From positions 2,859,501 through 2,923,500 of the forward strand of contig OZ038462.1 in the NCBI GenBank assembly GCA_964036295.1: DNA of 64,000 nucleotides, read 5' to 3'. Position numbers and translations under genes: made by a program. This DNA comes from Plumapathes pennacea. Taxonomy: Eukaryota; Cnidaria; Anthozoa; Antipatharia; Myriopathidae. How positions within the stretch are numbered: position 1 is the stretch's first letter; each line of letters opens with the position of its first letter. The notes below the pieces were generated by a model that had not been told where the DNA came from, did not search any database, and saw only the letters and a program-made list of their open reading frames with translations. Below are positions 25,501 through 38,035 of the stretch, piece by piece.

Positions 25501-27672
25501 CTCACATTTTAGAAAATGTAATTATCAATAGCTCGTCTATGGTACAGTGATTAGTTCGCGGATTTTTTGTCTACATCAACCTTTGGTTGACACATCATAC
25601 GTTAAAAAGTGTTCTACCCAGACTTAAACAGCGTTCGCCTAACCTTGCCGGAAATTGTGTTCCCTGGCATTGGGCTGAACTTCAGTTCTCCGGTTCCAAT
25701 ATTGTTACTCAGGCCCTTTCGGACTTCATCCGGGCTACAAGTGACGAGTGGACTTTCAACTTTCCACCAGTTTTGTGAATTCCGGCCAGAAATTAAAATC
25801 CACACGTACTTTGGACCGTACATTCCTTTCTTGAATGCCTGCGAAAAGTAAATGTAAGAAAATGAAATCAGTTGCCTGGATTCCATATAAATGTTGTACG
25901 GAAGTTCTGGCTTGAAATGAAAATCAAGACATATTTTAACCTAGCATTTCTTTCTTGAGCACTTGCAAATAATTACCACCAAAGTAACGTATGTTATTGA
26001 TTAACAAATGATTGACATGACATTGTTGCAGTCGTTCCTGCATGACGTGCTATCTCTTACCTCACAGAAGACAACGTAATGGTCGCCGGGATAGAAAAAT
26101 GCAAAGATGATCCGAGCGTCCTTTTTCTGCAAATTGAAAAAAAAAATAGGAAAAGTGAGCGCTGTCAGAACGTACTCACTGAGAGCTTTCATTTAAATGG
26201 CCACACATTTAGGTTTCCATGATTTGACAGTTCGGAAGTTGTAAGTAAACACTGCTATTAGAATGTACTCACCGAGAGCTCTTACTTGAATGGTCAAAAA
26301 TTTTTGTTTCACTTGACAGTTCAGTTTCTACGTTGAGTTAATTCGCCGTTGGCAACCAAAGAGTACTTACACGATCAAAGCATCTCATGTCAAATTCGTA
26401 TCATTCAAATCGAACAATAAAATAAAGATAGAGGAACCTTCAAGTTGTCCAAGGCGATGTCCGGGTGATCCTTGAAGCTCTCGTAGGCCGCAACGGTGAT
26501 GTTCTCTTGCTTGAGCAGATCCGCCAATGAGTTGCTGATCCCCGTAAACACGTCATTGTTTTTCTGCAGGATGGCGACTCTCTTCCACTTGAAGCGCTTC
26601 AAAATAGCAATGCGACCCAAGTTGGAGAATTCCTCAGACGGGTTTGTACGGAAATACAAAGGATACTGAAGCTTGGAGGAGAGGAGAGGCGACGAATTTG
26701 AAAAGCCAATCTGCAATTGTAGGCATATCATTAGACTAGTAGGAACTAAACTGAACACATTCAGACAACAACGAGGTAACCGTAAATCTATACAATTACA
26801 CGACTTCACAACAGAGCTGTATAAGCTCGTAGATTAATCCTCCCCCCCCCCCCAAAAAAAATAAATAAATAAATAAAAAAACGAAATACCTAATACTAAG
26901 GCGGTTTATGCGTGGCGAAACTCCATGCAATTGCAGCTAAAATTCACAAAGATATATTTTGGTGAGACAAATATTTAAAGCACTTTAAACTTATACCTGA
27001 ACAAGGTTCCAATGGTGGATTGATTCGGCCACAGGCATGGCAGCCTTAGAACATCCGGGTCCTAACAACATGATTTTTGGTTTGCCATTCGACAGATACT
27101 GAATTGAGCTTCTGATAGCTTGGCCAATGTTGCACTAGATACGGAGACAGAAATCAAAAAACATAGGTAAACAGAGACAGACACACACATATAGTTACAC
27201 AAGCAGAGACACACACAAAGACACGCGTGGTTCAAAAGCTACGGGCCATTGGTATTTGGGTACTAAACCTTATATAGACCCATGGGTTTATATTTGGGCG
27301 GGGCGCTAATTAACAGTTGAGTTTTGCGTCTGCGAAGTTGAGGGCGGGGAGAAGGGGGTATTTTTACGGTAGTCTGTCTAAAACAAGTACTGCAGGCAGC
27401 TTTTATTTACCAGCTGCACCTACAGTGGCAACTACCTGAGAATCCTTAACGAGCAACACCAAGTGATAGTCGCGAAGCACAGTGGTGCTGTTATTGATGT
27501 CATCAAACGCCATTTGAACGGCTGGAATTATTCCCGCCGAATTCCATCCACCGCCACTTGTGTCGATGCCAAAGAGTCCGCCAATGTACAAAGTCTCCCT
27601 CGGCGCAAAATGGCTAGCTTGAAGATGGAACAACAAGAGAACCGCTACAACTTTTGCCTTGGAAAATGCCAT
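19512..27672 (-). CDS. GABA-B-like class C G-protein-coupled receptor, paralogue A
   Basis: Multi-exon gene for a metabotropic GABA-B-type receptor of the plasma membrane. Minus-strand exons: 27672-27436, 27134-26997, 26710-26438, 26126-26061, 25838-25644, 25309-25067, 24682-24619, 24455-24366, 24223-24073, 23767-23650, 23471-23364, 22787-22662, 22384-22300, 21772-21537 and 21251-21171. Two tail exons, 19968-19900 and 19829-19512, are probable. The total is about 865 aa. Signal peptide residues 1-20; Venus-flytrap ectodomain ([41 protein letters not shown]); TM1 in exon 9, TM2 in 10, TM3 in 11, TM4 in 12, TM5 across 13/14, TM6 and TM7 in 14 ([27 protein letters not shown]). The last block is characteristic of GABA-B subunits. 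It matches the plus-strand gene at 53.6 kb exon for exon. No clear coiled coil appears in the tail. Odd points: a weak donor after exon 3 (GTTCCT) and doubled acceptor AGs before exon 13. Ligand and coupling are not shown. Confidence 0.88.
20289..20500. mobile_element. MITE of the CCCTTTCACTCCCAAG family
   Basis: Opens with AACCCTTCAACTCC and closes with GAGTGAAAGGGTCAAC, with an internal CCAGAGATGTATAATACC block shared by all members. It is in the intron between exons 15 and 16 of receptor paralogue A. Confidence 0.65.
21408..21534. mobile_element. Partial MITE of the CCCTTTCACTCCCAAG family
   Basis: Right half of the family (CTCATACATTTTCTTCTTAA ... GTAAAAGGGTTAAC). It ends within a few bases of the splice donor of exon 14 of receptor paralogue A (exon end 21,537). 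Confidence 0.6.
21955..22110. repeat. ~89-bp minisatellite units in paralogue A intron 13
   Basis: Nearly two units of CTTCCAACTCCTGAACTGTC / AAATGAAACC / ACCACTCAAATGAAAGCTC. The same unit is tandemly arrayed at 29,060-29,430 and present at 57,655-57,850. Confidence 0.75.
22828..22985. mobile_element. Partial MITE of the CCCTTTCACTCCCAAG family
   Basis: Starts ACCCTTTCACTCCCAAGC, 40 bases upstream (in transcript sense) of exon 12 of receptor paralogue A, and carries TATCTGAGCAAGCCATCAAG as in the other members, in inverted orientation relative to the copy at 23,034. Confidence 0.6.
23034..23234. mobile_element. Complete MITE with CCCTTTCACTCCCAAG inverted ends
   Basis: About 200 bases with inverted ends AACCCTTTCACTCCCAAGAG and GAGAGTGAAAGGGTTCAA. 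It is the clearest member of the family, in the intron between exons 11 and 12 of receptor paralogue A. Confidence 0.75.
26160..26335. repeat. Inverted copies of the ~89-bp minisatellite unit
   Basis: Reverse-orientation units (ACTGCTATTAGAATGTACTC, GAGAGCTCTTACTTGAATGG, GACAGTTC) immediately upstream of exon 4 of paralogue A. Confidence 0.7.
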
Positions 27673-29061
27673 TTCTAGAGAGAAATGTTCCGTACAATCT
27701 GGAAGAAAAAAATAAAACCTTTACGAGGTCTTGTCTCGCATGTTACTTTCAATCACACGTCTATAACACGCCATGCAGCTAACACGTTTCTTTAATCTTG
27801 GAAATGTCTCTGTAAGAATTGCGTGAGCGAGAACTATTTTGTGTAAATTTCCGCAGCTTTATCTTAATAGTTCACTTACATTGCAGAAGTAATTTCTCAG
27901 TTTGGCCTAAAAGCCTCATAACATTTGGTTTAATTTTAGTACAGGTCTATTTATCAAAATAACGCTATTAAAAATATCTTCGCATAAAATCTGATTCGTG
28001 CTCGTCCAAAATAGGAAATCCATTAGACTATACAGAGATTGTCGTATATTTTTGTTTTGCGCAGTTAAAAATCCACCATAATTTAGGGTGCAATTTTTAC
28101 TCTAGAATAGGAATTGAAATAAATTGATGATTGGCACTAAAAATGTTGGCTTGGAGCTAACTTACATATCCGTATTATACTCTTTGAAAACGTTTCTTTT
28201 TCCTTTTTTTTTTTTTTTTTTTTTTTCATTCTCCGCCCACACGATAAGTCTCCTTTGTCGTCAGGAATCGGCTGCGAAGGAGACTACCCACATGACAGCG
28301 TTCGATTCGTTTTTACCCGTCCAAAGCCATTTGAGTTTGAAAACGCTGTTTTGTTTCGTTTCAATATTTTATCCGTCCACACTATAGCGTATATCATATG
28401 CCTTATTAGTCATTATGACTAAAATTTCCCCCCGAATAAGCAACAGTTTCAGCTATTCTTTTATCGAAATGGACCCAACAAACGCAAACAAGAAATATTT
28501 GGCGTACAAAGTGTAACAATATAATTTTTTAACAAATAAATAACGGAAAAAGAATGTTTGATAAAATCTCTTCCAGTGAATCCAAAAGAACTTCCTTTAA
28601 AATGTGAAAGCGGAAGGGAACCGCTTGGGTGTCAAATTGGTTGTTTGTAACAAAATATCAGATCAATATATACACCTACTTTAGATTTAAAGCGTAGACG
28701 TGAAAGCAAACAACGCGATTATAAGCCAAATATGTACCCTTTGACATCACTTCTATATTCCTAACGTTTCACATATCTGTTTGAAATTAGACAGACCTAC
28801 TCTCAAGATTTTTTTTTTTTTTTTTTTGCAAAGGCTGCCAAAGTCATGAAAGTCATTTTGAAAACATTAACACCTTTAAAACATATCTTATCTAGATGGG
28901 AGCATGTCTGCCTTTTAATCAAGATATCGAACATTTTCTTTCATTTGTTCTAAACCACCTTCCCTACGATCGGTGTAAAAATTCAAAACCACTTTCACTG
29001 TCAAAGTGAAAATGACAAAACGTTCATCTGTGAAATAAGAGCTTATTGTAGTTTCAGTGTT

Positions 29062-29435
29062 AACTTCCAACTCCTGAACAGTCAAATAAAGCATAAAGGT
29101 GTGACCACTGAAATGAAAGCTCTCGATGAGTACATTCTAATAGCAGTGTTCACTTCCAACTCCTGAACTGTCAAATGAAACCTAAAGGTGTGACCACTCA
29201 AATGAAAACTCTCAATCAGTACATTCTAACAGCAGTGTTCACTTCCAGATCCTGAACCGGTTAAACGAAACCTAAAGGTGTGACATCACTCAATGACTAC
29301 ATGATAATAGCAGTACTCACTTCCAACTCCTGAACTGTCAAATGAAACCTAAAGTTGTAACTATTAGCTCTCACATGAAAACTCTCAATGAGTACATTCT
29401 ACTAGCAATATTCACCCCCAAGTCCTGAACAGTCA
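29062..29435. repeat. Tandem minisatellite, ~89-bp unit
   Basis: Four to five consecutive units beginning CTTCCAACTCCTGAAC at 29,064, 29,153, 29,242, about 29,320 and about 29,412, i.e. spacing 89, 89, 78 and roughly 92. Each unit carries AAATGAAACC, GTGACCACT and GAGTACATTCTAATAGCAGT. This is the longest array in the window of a unit dispersed in introns of both receptors. Confidence 0.85.
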
Positions 29436-32400
29436 GATGAAATTGAACGTAACTGATTCTAATGGCATTGTTCGTGTTGATTAAAGTTCACTGCAACTAT
29501 ATTGGATTTCTCAGTACTTTGCTACTGCGGGTGTTCTAAAAGTTCAACGAGTGTTCTTTTACCTGTGTAGCTTAGCTTTTTTCATCCAAATAATGATCGA
29601 AGTCCCATGACACTTTTGAAAGAGCAAGTTCCGTTGCAACCCTTTTTCTTAAAATTTTATTGATTGAAATAATACTCGACACATTTCCTTTAAAACAATA
29701 CGAGATATGACCGTGGTAAAGTGAAAATAAATTCAGTCACTGTAACTGTTTTATTATTAAGCCCAAAAAAGACGAAAACGAAACATATTGACGTGTTAAT
29801 GGTGGCAAGGTTTTGCATATTAATTTGCAGCTGCAGTAAGCGGAAAACTTTAGTGATTTAGGAATAAATTTTTTGAGCTATGGCAGGTGTTATACATAGT
29901 CCTAATATACCGGCTCAGAAAAATGATTTTTTTTTTCAGTTCCTATATCTATAAAGCGAACTGTTTATGTCGACTAAGTTATAGTTCCCTTTACTAAAGT
30001 GGAAAATTATTCGTTAGGAAACAAGCACATCGAAATATAAACCAAAAAGTAAATTTAAAATAATAGTAAAACATTCAAGACAGTTCACTATTCACGAAAA
30101 AAAAGTTTGCGCATTCCCGTTTTCGTTTTTATCTACTAAAATCGAAGGAAATTACTATAATTTTAGAATACAATCAAAATTCACAGAATTACAAGTTACA
30201 CGAGAGCAAATATTCGCGGACGCCCGCATTAAATTACATCTTATAGGATTCGGAAATGCATCTTTGTAAAAAGAAGATCATTCATCTCCTACAGCTGTCT
30301 TCTTCATTTTTCTTCTTTAATTTTCTTTCTGCTCAGGAATATACACGTCAAAGAATTATTGTAAAGAAATCTGGTCACCGCGGCGGGTCTTTTTTCTAAA
30401 AGTGCACAAATCCTTATCAAACATACAAAGGCGTGTAAACAAGTTACATTCAAATGTTTGTACTGTGCTATTACCAAAAATGTTCCAGTAATGTTTACAT
30501 TTCTTCGATATTTTGTTAGTAAAAAATATTCCTGGAACTAAACTTAGATACTTTGGTATCATTTCAAAATATCAGTCAAACTATATCGTTAAACACGAGC
30601 AATATTGAAGTAAACGATCTAAGCAGAGTATACCAGCTTTTACTTCAGAGCGGTGTTAACAAAAATATATATATATATATCTATATATATAAAGGTTATT
30701 CTCTTTTGCCGGTGGACTTACCTGTAACTGCAAGTAACGGCACAGATAGCTTGCCGCTATACCGGTATAAAAATCTTCACCCACAAAAATAACTTATGCT
30801 GATGACTGGAAACTCAGGCAAATCCGGTTCTCGAAGTGACTTTTACAAAGAGAAGGCGGCTACATGGCTGAAGAATAAAATGTAACAAATACCAAAACCT
30901 GTTTTCTCTTTCGCTCACCGACGACGCCTTCTTGATCAAGCGTTCATACAAAGAATGAAAGTAAACATTGATTTTTTTTCATCTTTTGCTATTGAAGCCA
31001 CTTGCACCTGCCACTCATGCTCTCAGCGATTTGACAGTGGACTAAAAAGTGACACCAATTAACGAGCCCAGCTATTCAACAAAAGTTATTGTATTTGAAT
31101 ATAAAACACAGCTCTGTGTTGTTTTCGGGAAGCCAAACTTCAAATTGTTCTGTCCTTTGTGCGACACGGAACGAACATTATGGCACCACAGTACGACAAA
31201 TTTCTTTCATTAAGGGAGTTATCAATAAGAACTCTTGTTCTTTCTGGATCCTGTCTACTATTCTGATTTTTCATGAGTTCCTAAAGCGTAGCATCGGCAG
31301 ATAAGCCATATAGGATCTCAAAAAGATTTTCACAAAAATCAACACCTTGGCAGCCAATTTTATCGTCTATTCTACTCTCGAGTTTCTAACGATCGAAATC
31401 TGCTAAATCCTGAACAAATAATATTTGTCTTGATACTTGGTCTACGGTCCCCTCAATACGGGTAGGTTGTGAAGATAGAGAAAGAGAGAAGAAAAAAATA
31501 CAGTTCGTGATTCATATTTCTCTGAATTTCTTTGAAACTAAAACTAAAATTTCTAACGACTGAAATTCTGCACGTGAAAAAAAAAATTACTACTAGTGGC
31601 TTAATGTTTAGTCTAAAATCGACTCAATAAGAAAGCGAGTTCGTCATAAATTATTTTCTCTGTATTTCAAAATCCAAGCTGAACAAAAAACAAAAACAAA
31701 AAATACGTCAGGTTCCTAACGACCTAAATCTGTCAAATCTAACCTAAATCTAACAATGAAAAAAAAAAAAAAAAAAAAAAAAACAGACCTGACCTAATGT
31801 TTGGCCCACAATCGTCTCAATACGAATAGCTTCTAAAGGCAAAAAAGAGAGTTCGTGTTGTTTGTTTGAAGTACAGAGAAATACAAATCTCGTCCGAATT
31901 AGCCAGCAGTGCGATTTCCAGATAAATTACCAGCACCAAAAAAATAAAATAGAAATAATAAAACGAATGCTCTATTTCCAACTAAAATTCACCACAATAG
32001 ATCCAATTTTTTATCTATTTAAATTTTTGTCGCTTGTCATAAGGCAACACCACAAAATTCATTGCTCGAGGGTGACTCGGGCCCCCTGGCCAACTTTTTC
32101 TCATATAAAGGGCCTCAGTGATCAGGGCTTTAGTGATCTTAACATAATCAACTATCTCTAGAGTTTGCAATTTAGCAAGTTACTCTTAACAAATTGGGAC
32201 TGCCAATTTCCATAGTGCTCCTTCCAATTGTTTCTGCATTGAAAGGGAAAGTGTTCTCAAAGGCAGCCGCGTAAAAACTCATGGAAAGTGCAATTAGTTT
32301 CAACTGTGATGAAACACGCATTATTTTACAGAAGGAGTAAGAATTATATAGCGTTAGTTTATTTCGCAGAGTCTGCAGAAACTCTAAAATGTCAAAGAAA

Positions 32401-34307
32401 ATAGTGTATTGGCTGTACTGAACATTAAAAATTTCTTGATCGAATTTGACAGACCTTTAACTAAACGTTAATGTTATCGTCATGAAACGCACTAACAATA
32501 TGGTGATTTATGGCAGGCTCTCTACCTCAAAAACCCGCTCCTCTGCGAACAAAAAGCAAAACTGTAAAACTGATCAAACAATGCTAGAACGTTTTTAAAA
32601 AACTATCAGCCCTAAAAGTAATGCTTCAGATTCCTTGAGTAACTACAACCACGGTCAGGGAATTATTAAAACTATTTACAGTAAACTGATTTGGTTTGTA
32701 GTCGTTGCAGAGCGTGACTAGACCTCGACAAGACTGATTTTTTTATTTTATCTTTTTTCTCTAATTTCTCGAAGGAAAATAGGCGACTAGACAGCTCAAT
32801 CAACTTCTTCAGTGGTAAGCGTTGAGGTACTCTGATTATAGTCAAGGATATTAATTCGAAATCGTCAGTACTAAGTGTTTTCCGAAGTACATCTGGACTC
32901 GCACAATGCTTTGGCGAACTTCAAGGGAAACCGCTTTGAAAACCTACGCGTTCTTAATTGAATCGTTGTCTATCTGGATAAGGAGAAAGTAAATTTGATT
33001 CATCATCAGGGTGACAACCTAATAAACGCAAATAAACGTCTGTGCATGCATTTATTTGCCTACGAACCGCACGCTTTCTTTTTAAACCACAGCTACTGTT
33101 CCCTCGTGAAAAAAGTTCGTAAGACCGAAAATTCTAATGGCACCCCGATATAGTACAAGTTACCTACAATATTATCCTCTCCCTCCTTCCCCTGCGGTGG
33201 AGTTAATATAGATTGAAAACGCATCATTATCAAAAACGTCGGTTTCCCACACTTTTTTATCGTTGTAGTAAAAACAAAAGGCAGAGATAGTACTTGTACG
33301 ACCGTACAAAGATGCGTTACTAAATGAAATTTCATACTGTGAATGGGGCTTTGGAGTATTGAGTTCAGACAGTAAATGGAAACAAAATAATCTTGTAGCA
33401 CTGATAGTGAAATATTCGCAATCTTCTGAAAGTTTCCCACAACAGTTGCTCTTACAAAAACCCGGCCAATAAATGTAAATCATCGAGTGCAGACATCACA
33501 GAATATTTACTTTACACATTATTCGACGTTTTGCGATAGCCTTTCGCTGGTCGTTCTGTACAAATGTCTTTAAAAGGGTTCCCGCTGTAAACTCGAGTAA
33601 TGATCACGGTAGAACGAAACATTTCTTGTGCCAACACATTTATTTGTGATTGAGAATTTTTTGCCACTTCCTTGAGATCTTTATGCCAGGAATCTTTCAC
33701 TTTTTAAAGTGAAAACACCGAAAGATAATTCATAAAACTCTCCGAGAAGCAGGAGGACAAATATTCCTATCAAACTCTTATTTTTTTAATAATAACGCAC
33801 GTATTATTGCCCATTTTCAGCTAGGAAGGCAACCAAAAGCACTCACATCTTCCCTAACGCTTCTTGAATATTTTCGGTGTTACTCATACATGATCATCTT
33901 ACATAGTCAAACTAGGAAATCAAAGTAAATCACAGAAATAGTGCTTCTTTTTCTGGTACAGACTTTCTGCATGCATTGCTCGAATTTACAGCGGAAAACC
34001 TCTTAATACTTTTATGAATGATCAATAGCTAAGCAACTAAATTATGGCGGTTTTGTAGGTAGGTAGTGTGAACGCTCCTACCTATCTCGTAAATACGGAC
34101 CCAGCCGAGATTTCCTGGACAAAATAGTTTGCAGCGGAAGGACGAAAACTGCCAATAGTGTGATCTTGAATTGTTTTTTCATTTTTGTAGATTACCGAAG
34201 TCGTTGCGATTTCGCATCTCAAGTAAATTATGTTTACATCAGTCGAGGTTCTTGAAGCTTTTTTTTAATGTGCATGAATTGTTTTGATACCGCTGAAGCA
34301 GCCTTTT

Positions 34308-34500
34308 TGCTCCCAAGCTCAAAATACAGATTTTCCTAACCGTTCAAAATGTATGGCTGGTATATCGTGAGAGTTGATACATTAATCAGATTTCATCTGA
34401 GCAAGGTATCTCATACCATTCAAGTTCTCTTTCCTGTATGACATATTTCTGGTATGAAACTCAAGGCGAAAATTGAAATTGACCACTCTTGGGAGTGAAA
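34308..34500. mobile_element. MITE of the CCCTTTCACTCCCAAG family (diverged)
   Basis: Starts TCCCAAGCTCAAAATACAG and ends CTTGGGAGTGAAAATATT, with the shared ATCTGAGCAAGGTATC and ACATATTTCTGGTATGAAAC blocks. Confidence 0.55.
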
Positions 34501-34581
34501 ATATTACAGGAAATATGCGGCAGCATATTTGAAGAAGAGCCTCTGGCTATGCTTTGACTTGAAAATAATATAGTCTCTCTC

Positions 34582-34615
<34 letters not shown>

Positions 34616-35496
34616 GGATCGCGAATATTCAAAGCACTTATACTGAGTATACTTTTGTCGAGTTCGATGCCATCGATATCCTCACTAGTGAGGATATGGA
34701 AAATACGCCACTCAGGTCCCGGATGTAGTTTCGTATGGATTTTATGCACGGTATATTTCCCAGTAAAGCACTCGTGTCTATATAGTAAAGGGCAATATTA
34801 GTTATTTTCTAATTTTCATTTCGAGCAACCTAGTGTCTTTAATGGACATCTATTCAGAATTATGTGATTGTCGTCGTTCTGTACAACCAGTTTGTGATAT
34901 TTACCTGCATGGACGTGATTTTACTTTACATTTCGATCTGCGTTCCTCGTGATATAATCATACGAGTCACAAGGGTGGAATATCGATATCAATTGGACAT
35001 AAAACACACGTACGTGTTCTGATACATGATAACAACATATGCTAAAGCTTTCACTCCCCTTGACACATCTGAAGTGCATACTGTCAATCTGGTAAAAAGG
35101 AAAAGGAAATAAGTTTTCTGCTGATAATTATATAGCTATGTTTTGCAAATATCGATTTTATTGCGTCTTCAGGAAGTGCAATAACAAAAGTCTTTCAAAT
35201 GACTCCTGCTGCTTTTCCGTTCGATGAAGGAAATTCAATATAATAAAATCCCAGTCCATAATTTACGTGAACAGAATTTAAGGTTGTTAAACTTTGTAAA
35301 CCGGCAGAGGATTATCTAGAAGATTTCAAATTAACGAAAAACCGGCCTCTATTATTCATGAAATACACAACACAATCTCGTAAACAACAATTTGTGAACC
35401 ATCTTCCGAACGAAAGCAGCTAAATCGAGCAACTATTTTAAAATTATATAAAGAGATTATAAATGCACTAAATGATATTAACTAATAGAGAGGTTT

Positions 35497-35665
35497 TAGG
35501 ATGTCACTTTCGAAAGTAATCCGGTTGGACCAAAACAAGTTTGAAAACATCGGCCGATCAGGAACTAAACCAGACCAGATTGAGATTTCTCACGCAAGCA
35601 AGCAAGTGGCAATGGCGTTTTCTCGCACTGCAGATTTGTTTGTTATCAAAGTATAACCTATAGCA
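35497..35665. mobile_element. Fragment of the GTCGAAAGTAAT MITE family
   Basis: Contains TTTCGAAAGTAATCCGGTTG, the CCGATCAGGAACTAAACCAG block and TGGCAATGGCGTTTTCTCGC, matching in order the elements at 59,589-59,903 and 63,836 onward. Confidence 0.55.
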
Positions 35666-36351
35666 AATAACTTTGGCTTATGGTCGCTTGAGAATGTTTT
35701 CCTCATAGAGTTTCTCCGTTGGCGCTGTAAACCGAAATGAATAACAAACTCTACAATGTTTAGAATTTTGACTTTTTCAAATCGCCAAATGAAGGAAGTC
35801 GTTAATTGCCAAGACTTCGAAACTTGACTTAGGCGTTTACATAAACGCGCTTTCATCCATCGCTCTTGGTGTTCATACGAAAGCAGGAACCATTTTGGGC
35901 TGCGTTTTCGATTAGGTGCGTTTTTTAATCGCCTAATTTGATCGTTTTTGTGTATACGGGAGTTAAAATGCATACAATTAGGTTTTAAACGGCGAAAATG
36001 TATCCCTGTAATCGAGGACTCAGCTTTCAGGTATGTCAATCATGTGATTTCTAGCTACCAAAGTGTCCATTAGTGCCTCCAGCTGAATCAGTGTTTACAC
36101 CTTCCTCTCGAAAATCCGAGCTGTTTGACTTGTTAGGCTCACTCATTAGTAGGTGCTAAACCTGACTTCTGATTAAAATTATCAGTCAACAAAATGCAAA
36201 TAAACCTGTTTCACGAATGTTCGACGGGTTTAATTCAAGTCCCGCCAACCATTACACCGTTCATAACAACTGAAGTTTAGCTTGACCATCAAAGTGCAAA
36301 ACTGTTAAGGGTAAGTTTTGTGTACACTCACTGAGAAGTTGGGTTTCCAAA

Positions 36352-36535
36352 AGATCAACTTCAATTTTCTCCTTCAGTCTTTCACCAGAGATATATGGTA
36401 CAGTATGGAGAATTTGCCACTTGATAGTTCACTCAGACGAAAGCTGATTTGTCTATCAATTCTCACTATATCACTCATACATTTTCTTCTTGAATTGTTA
36501 GGAGAATTTTTAATCTGAGCTCAGGAGTGAAAGAT
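36352..36535. mobile_element. MITE of the CCCTTTCACTCCCAAG family (diverged)
   Basis: Carries AGTCTTTCACCAGAGATATA, CTCACTATATCACTCATACA and the end GCTCAGGAGTGAAAGA, the same order as the copies at 20,289 and 55,118. Confidence 0.55.
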
Positions 36536-37136
36536 TTGAGAACTGTGTATCCAGAGCAAAATGATCGCTTCTTCAAAGCGACAGTGCCAATCGCACCTGA
36601 AAATTTGTAATCGTCGACACTATTTTCGTTAAATTTCACCAGACAGTGCAAACAGGACCTACTTAACACTGATTAGCATGGCATATCCTCTAAAGAAGTT
36701 TACTTTACAATTAGTAACTTTCTTGTAACTTTCTTTCCTGTAACACAGCTGCCTTCACGGTTTTAAATCATAAACATAATTAATTCACTTAAGTTTCAGC
36801 CTTCTTTCAACCCAGATGAACAATATTATTCATATACGGCTAAAGCATTGGTGACAATATGGCCTTCTTCCTTTTCTTTAGTAGTTTGTTGTGAGCATTG
36901 AATTTAGTGAATTCGCCTTGGCCTCGCTTCGCAAACGTGGTTCGATTTATCTAATCAATAAATTGATCCATTCGAAACTCGGGCCAATTAAGTTACCAAC
37001 GACGCATCCTGTGCGACTACTTGATTTAGATCAAAATAACAACTGAACAGGATACGACAAAATAAAATGCTGCGCTCGAGAGAAGTGCCCAACGGAAAAC
37101 CCTGACCTTTTTATAATTTGATCGCTATAAGAACCC

Positions 37137-37380
37137 GTCCACATTAATCCGTTTTCATTTAAAAGCGGATACTTTAGTTTTTATGCGTTTTTGCTTTCCG
37201 TCCACACCGGAGGTTTTGACAACGGAGGTTTTCAAAAATGGTTCCCAAAGTGGAGACTTTCAAAAACGGATCCTTTTCCTTGCGCTTACGCTTGCGGCTG
37301 CTTATGCCTGCAGGCTGCTATGCTTACCTTACGCATATCTCTTGCGCTTGTGCCGCTCGTGAAAACCAGGCTTTAGGGAT
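37137..37380. repeat. Repeat with CGTCCACA and AAGCCTGGTTTTCAC motifs
   Basis: Contains CCCGTCCACATTAATCCG, a second CCGTCCACACCGG and, at the right end, the complement of AAAGCCTGGTTTTCAC. The CCGTCCACAC type recurs near 28,370; the end motif resembles AAAGGCTGGTTTACGAC at 24,748. It looks like two short elements side by side. Confidence 0.4.
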
Positions 37381-37801
37381 TGTCGCTTAATTTATTTTGA
37401 ATCTGAAACAGAAAAGATTCAGCAACCGGAACACTGTCGACTATTTTAGTTTCGCATACGAGACTAACAATCAGTTCGGCTGTTTCAGGCCTCACGAATC
37501 ATCATTTAATTGATCTGGGCAAAAATTACTAAAGGATGCGACACTCAAGAGAAACAGCGGGAGATCTTGTCAATTATTATTCTTATCATTTTAGTCACGT
37601 TTCACAACTTTACGTGTGATTCTTTTTTGGCTTTCGGCATGAAACAAGGCCTTGGCAGCAAAACCCTATAGAGCCACTTGTTGCGAACAAGAGGCAAGCT
37701 CAGCGTAAAAAAAAAAATTAAATGTTTATCTTTGGAATTTACTACACTTCACAATAGCATTCAAGGCTTCTATCGTAAATCCGATTGAGGGTTACGCGGT
37801 T

Positions 37802-38035
37802 AGGGCTCGGTTGGTCAAAGTCCAATTAAGCTAATCCAGGATTAGCCAAATATCTGTTTGCCCAACAAACTGCAAGGTTTTGATCACCGGCCAACTGAAA
37901 AACTCAAAACGCATCAAGGCAATCGTTCTGAGAGCAAAACTGAGTTTCTCGTTTTCAGGCTGAAGGATAACAACAAAGCTTCAACCCAATCCAGCACTAG
38001 CCTATAATCGTCACCCTTTGAACTGAGCCTGGGAT
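37802..38035. mobile_element. Diverged relative of the 12,629 MITE
   Basis: GCTCGGTTGGTCAAAG followed by AAGCTAATCCAGGATTAGCC on the left, and AATCCAGCACTAGCC then CTTTGAACTGAGCC on the right, as in the 12,629-12,876 element but with many substitutions. Confidence 0.45.

Noticed and set aside
29062-29435. CRISPR-like array
   Set aside because: The whole ~89-base unit is repeated without unique spacers, and the DNA is eukaryotic.
35590-36039. 149-codon open frame on the minus strand
   Set aside because: Low-complexity basic composition, no recognisable motif, no splice partners, and it overlaps repeats related to the CGTCCACAC and GTCGAAAG families; treated as chance.
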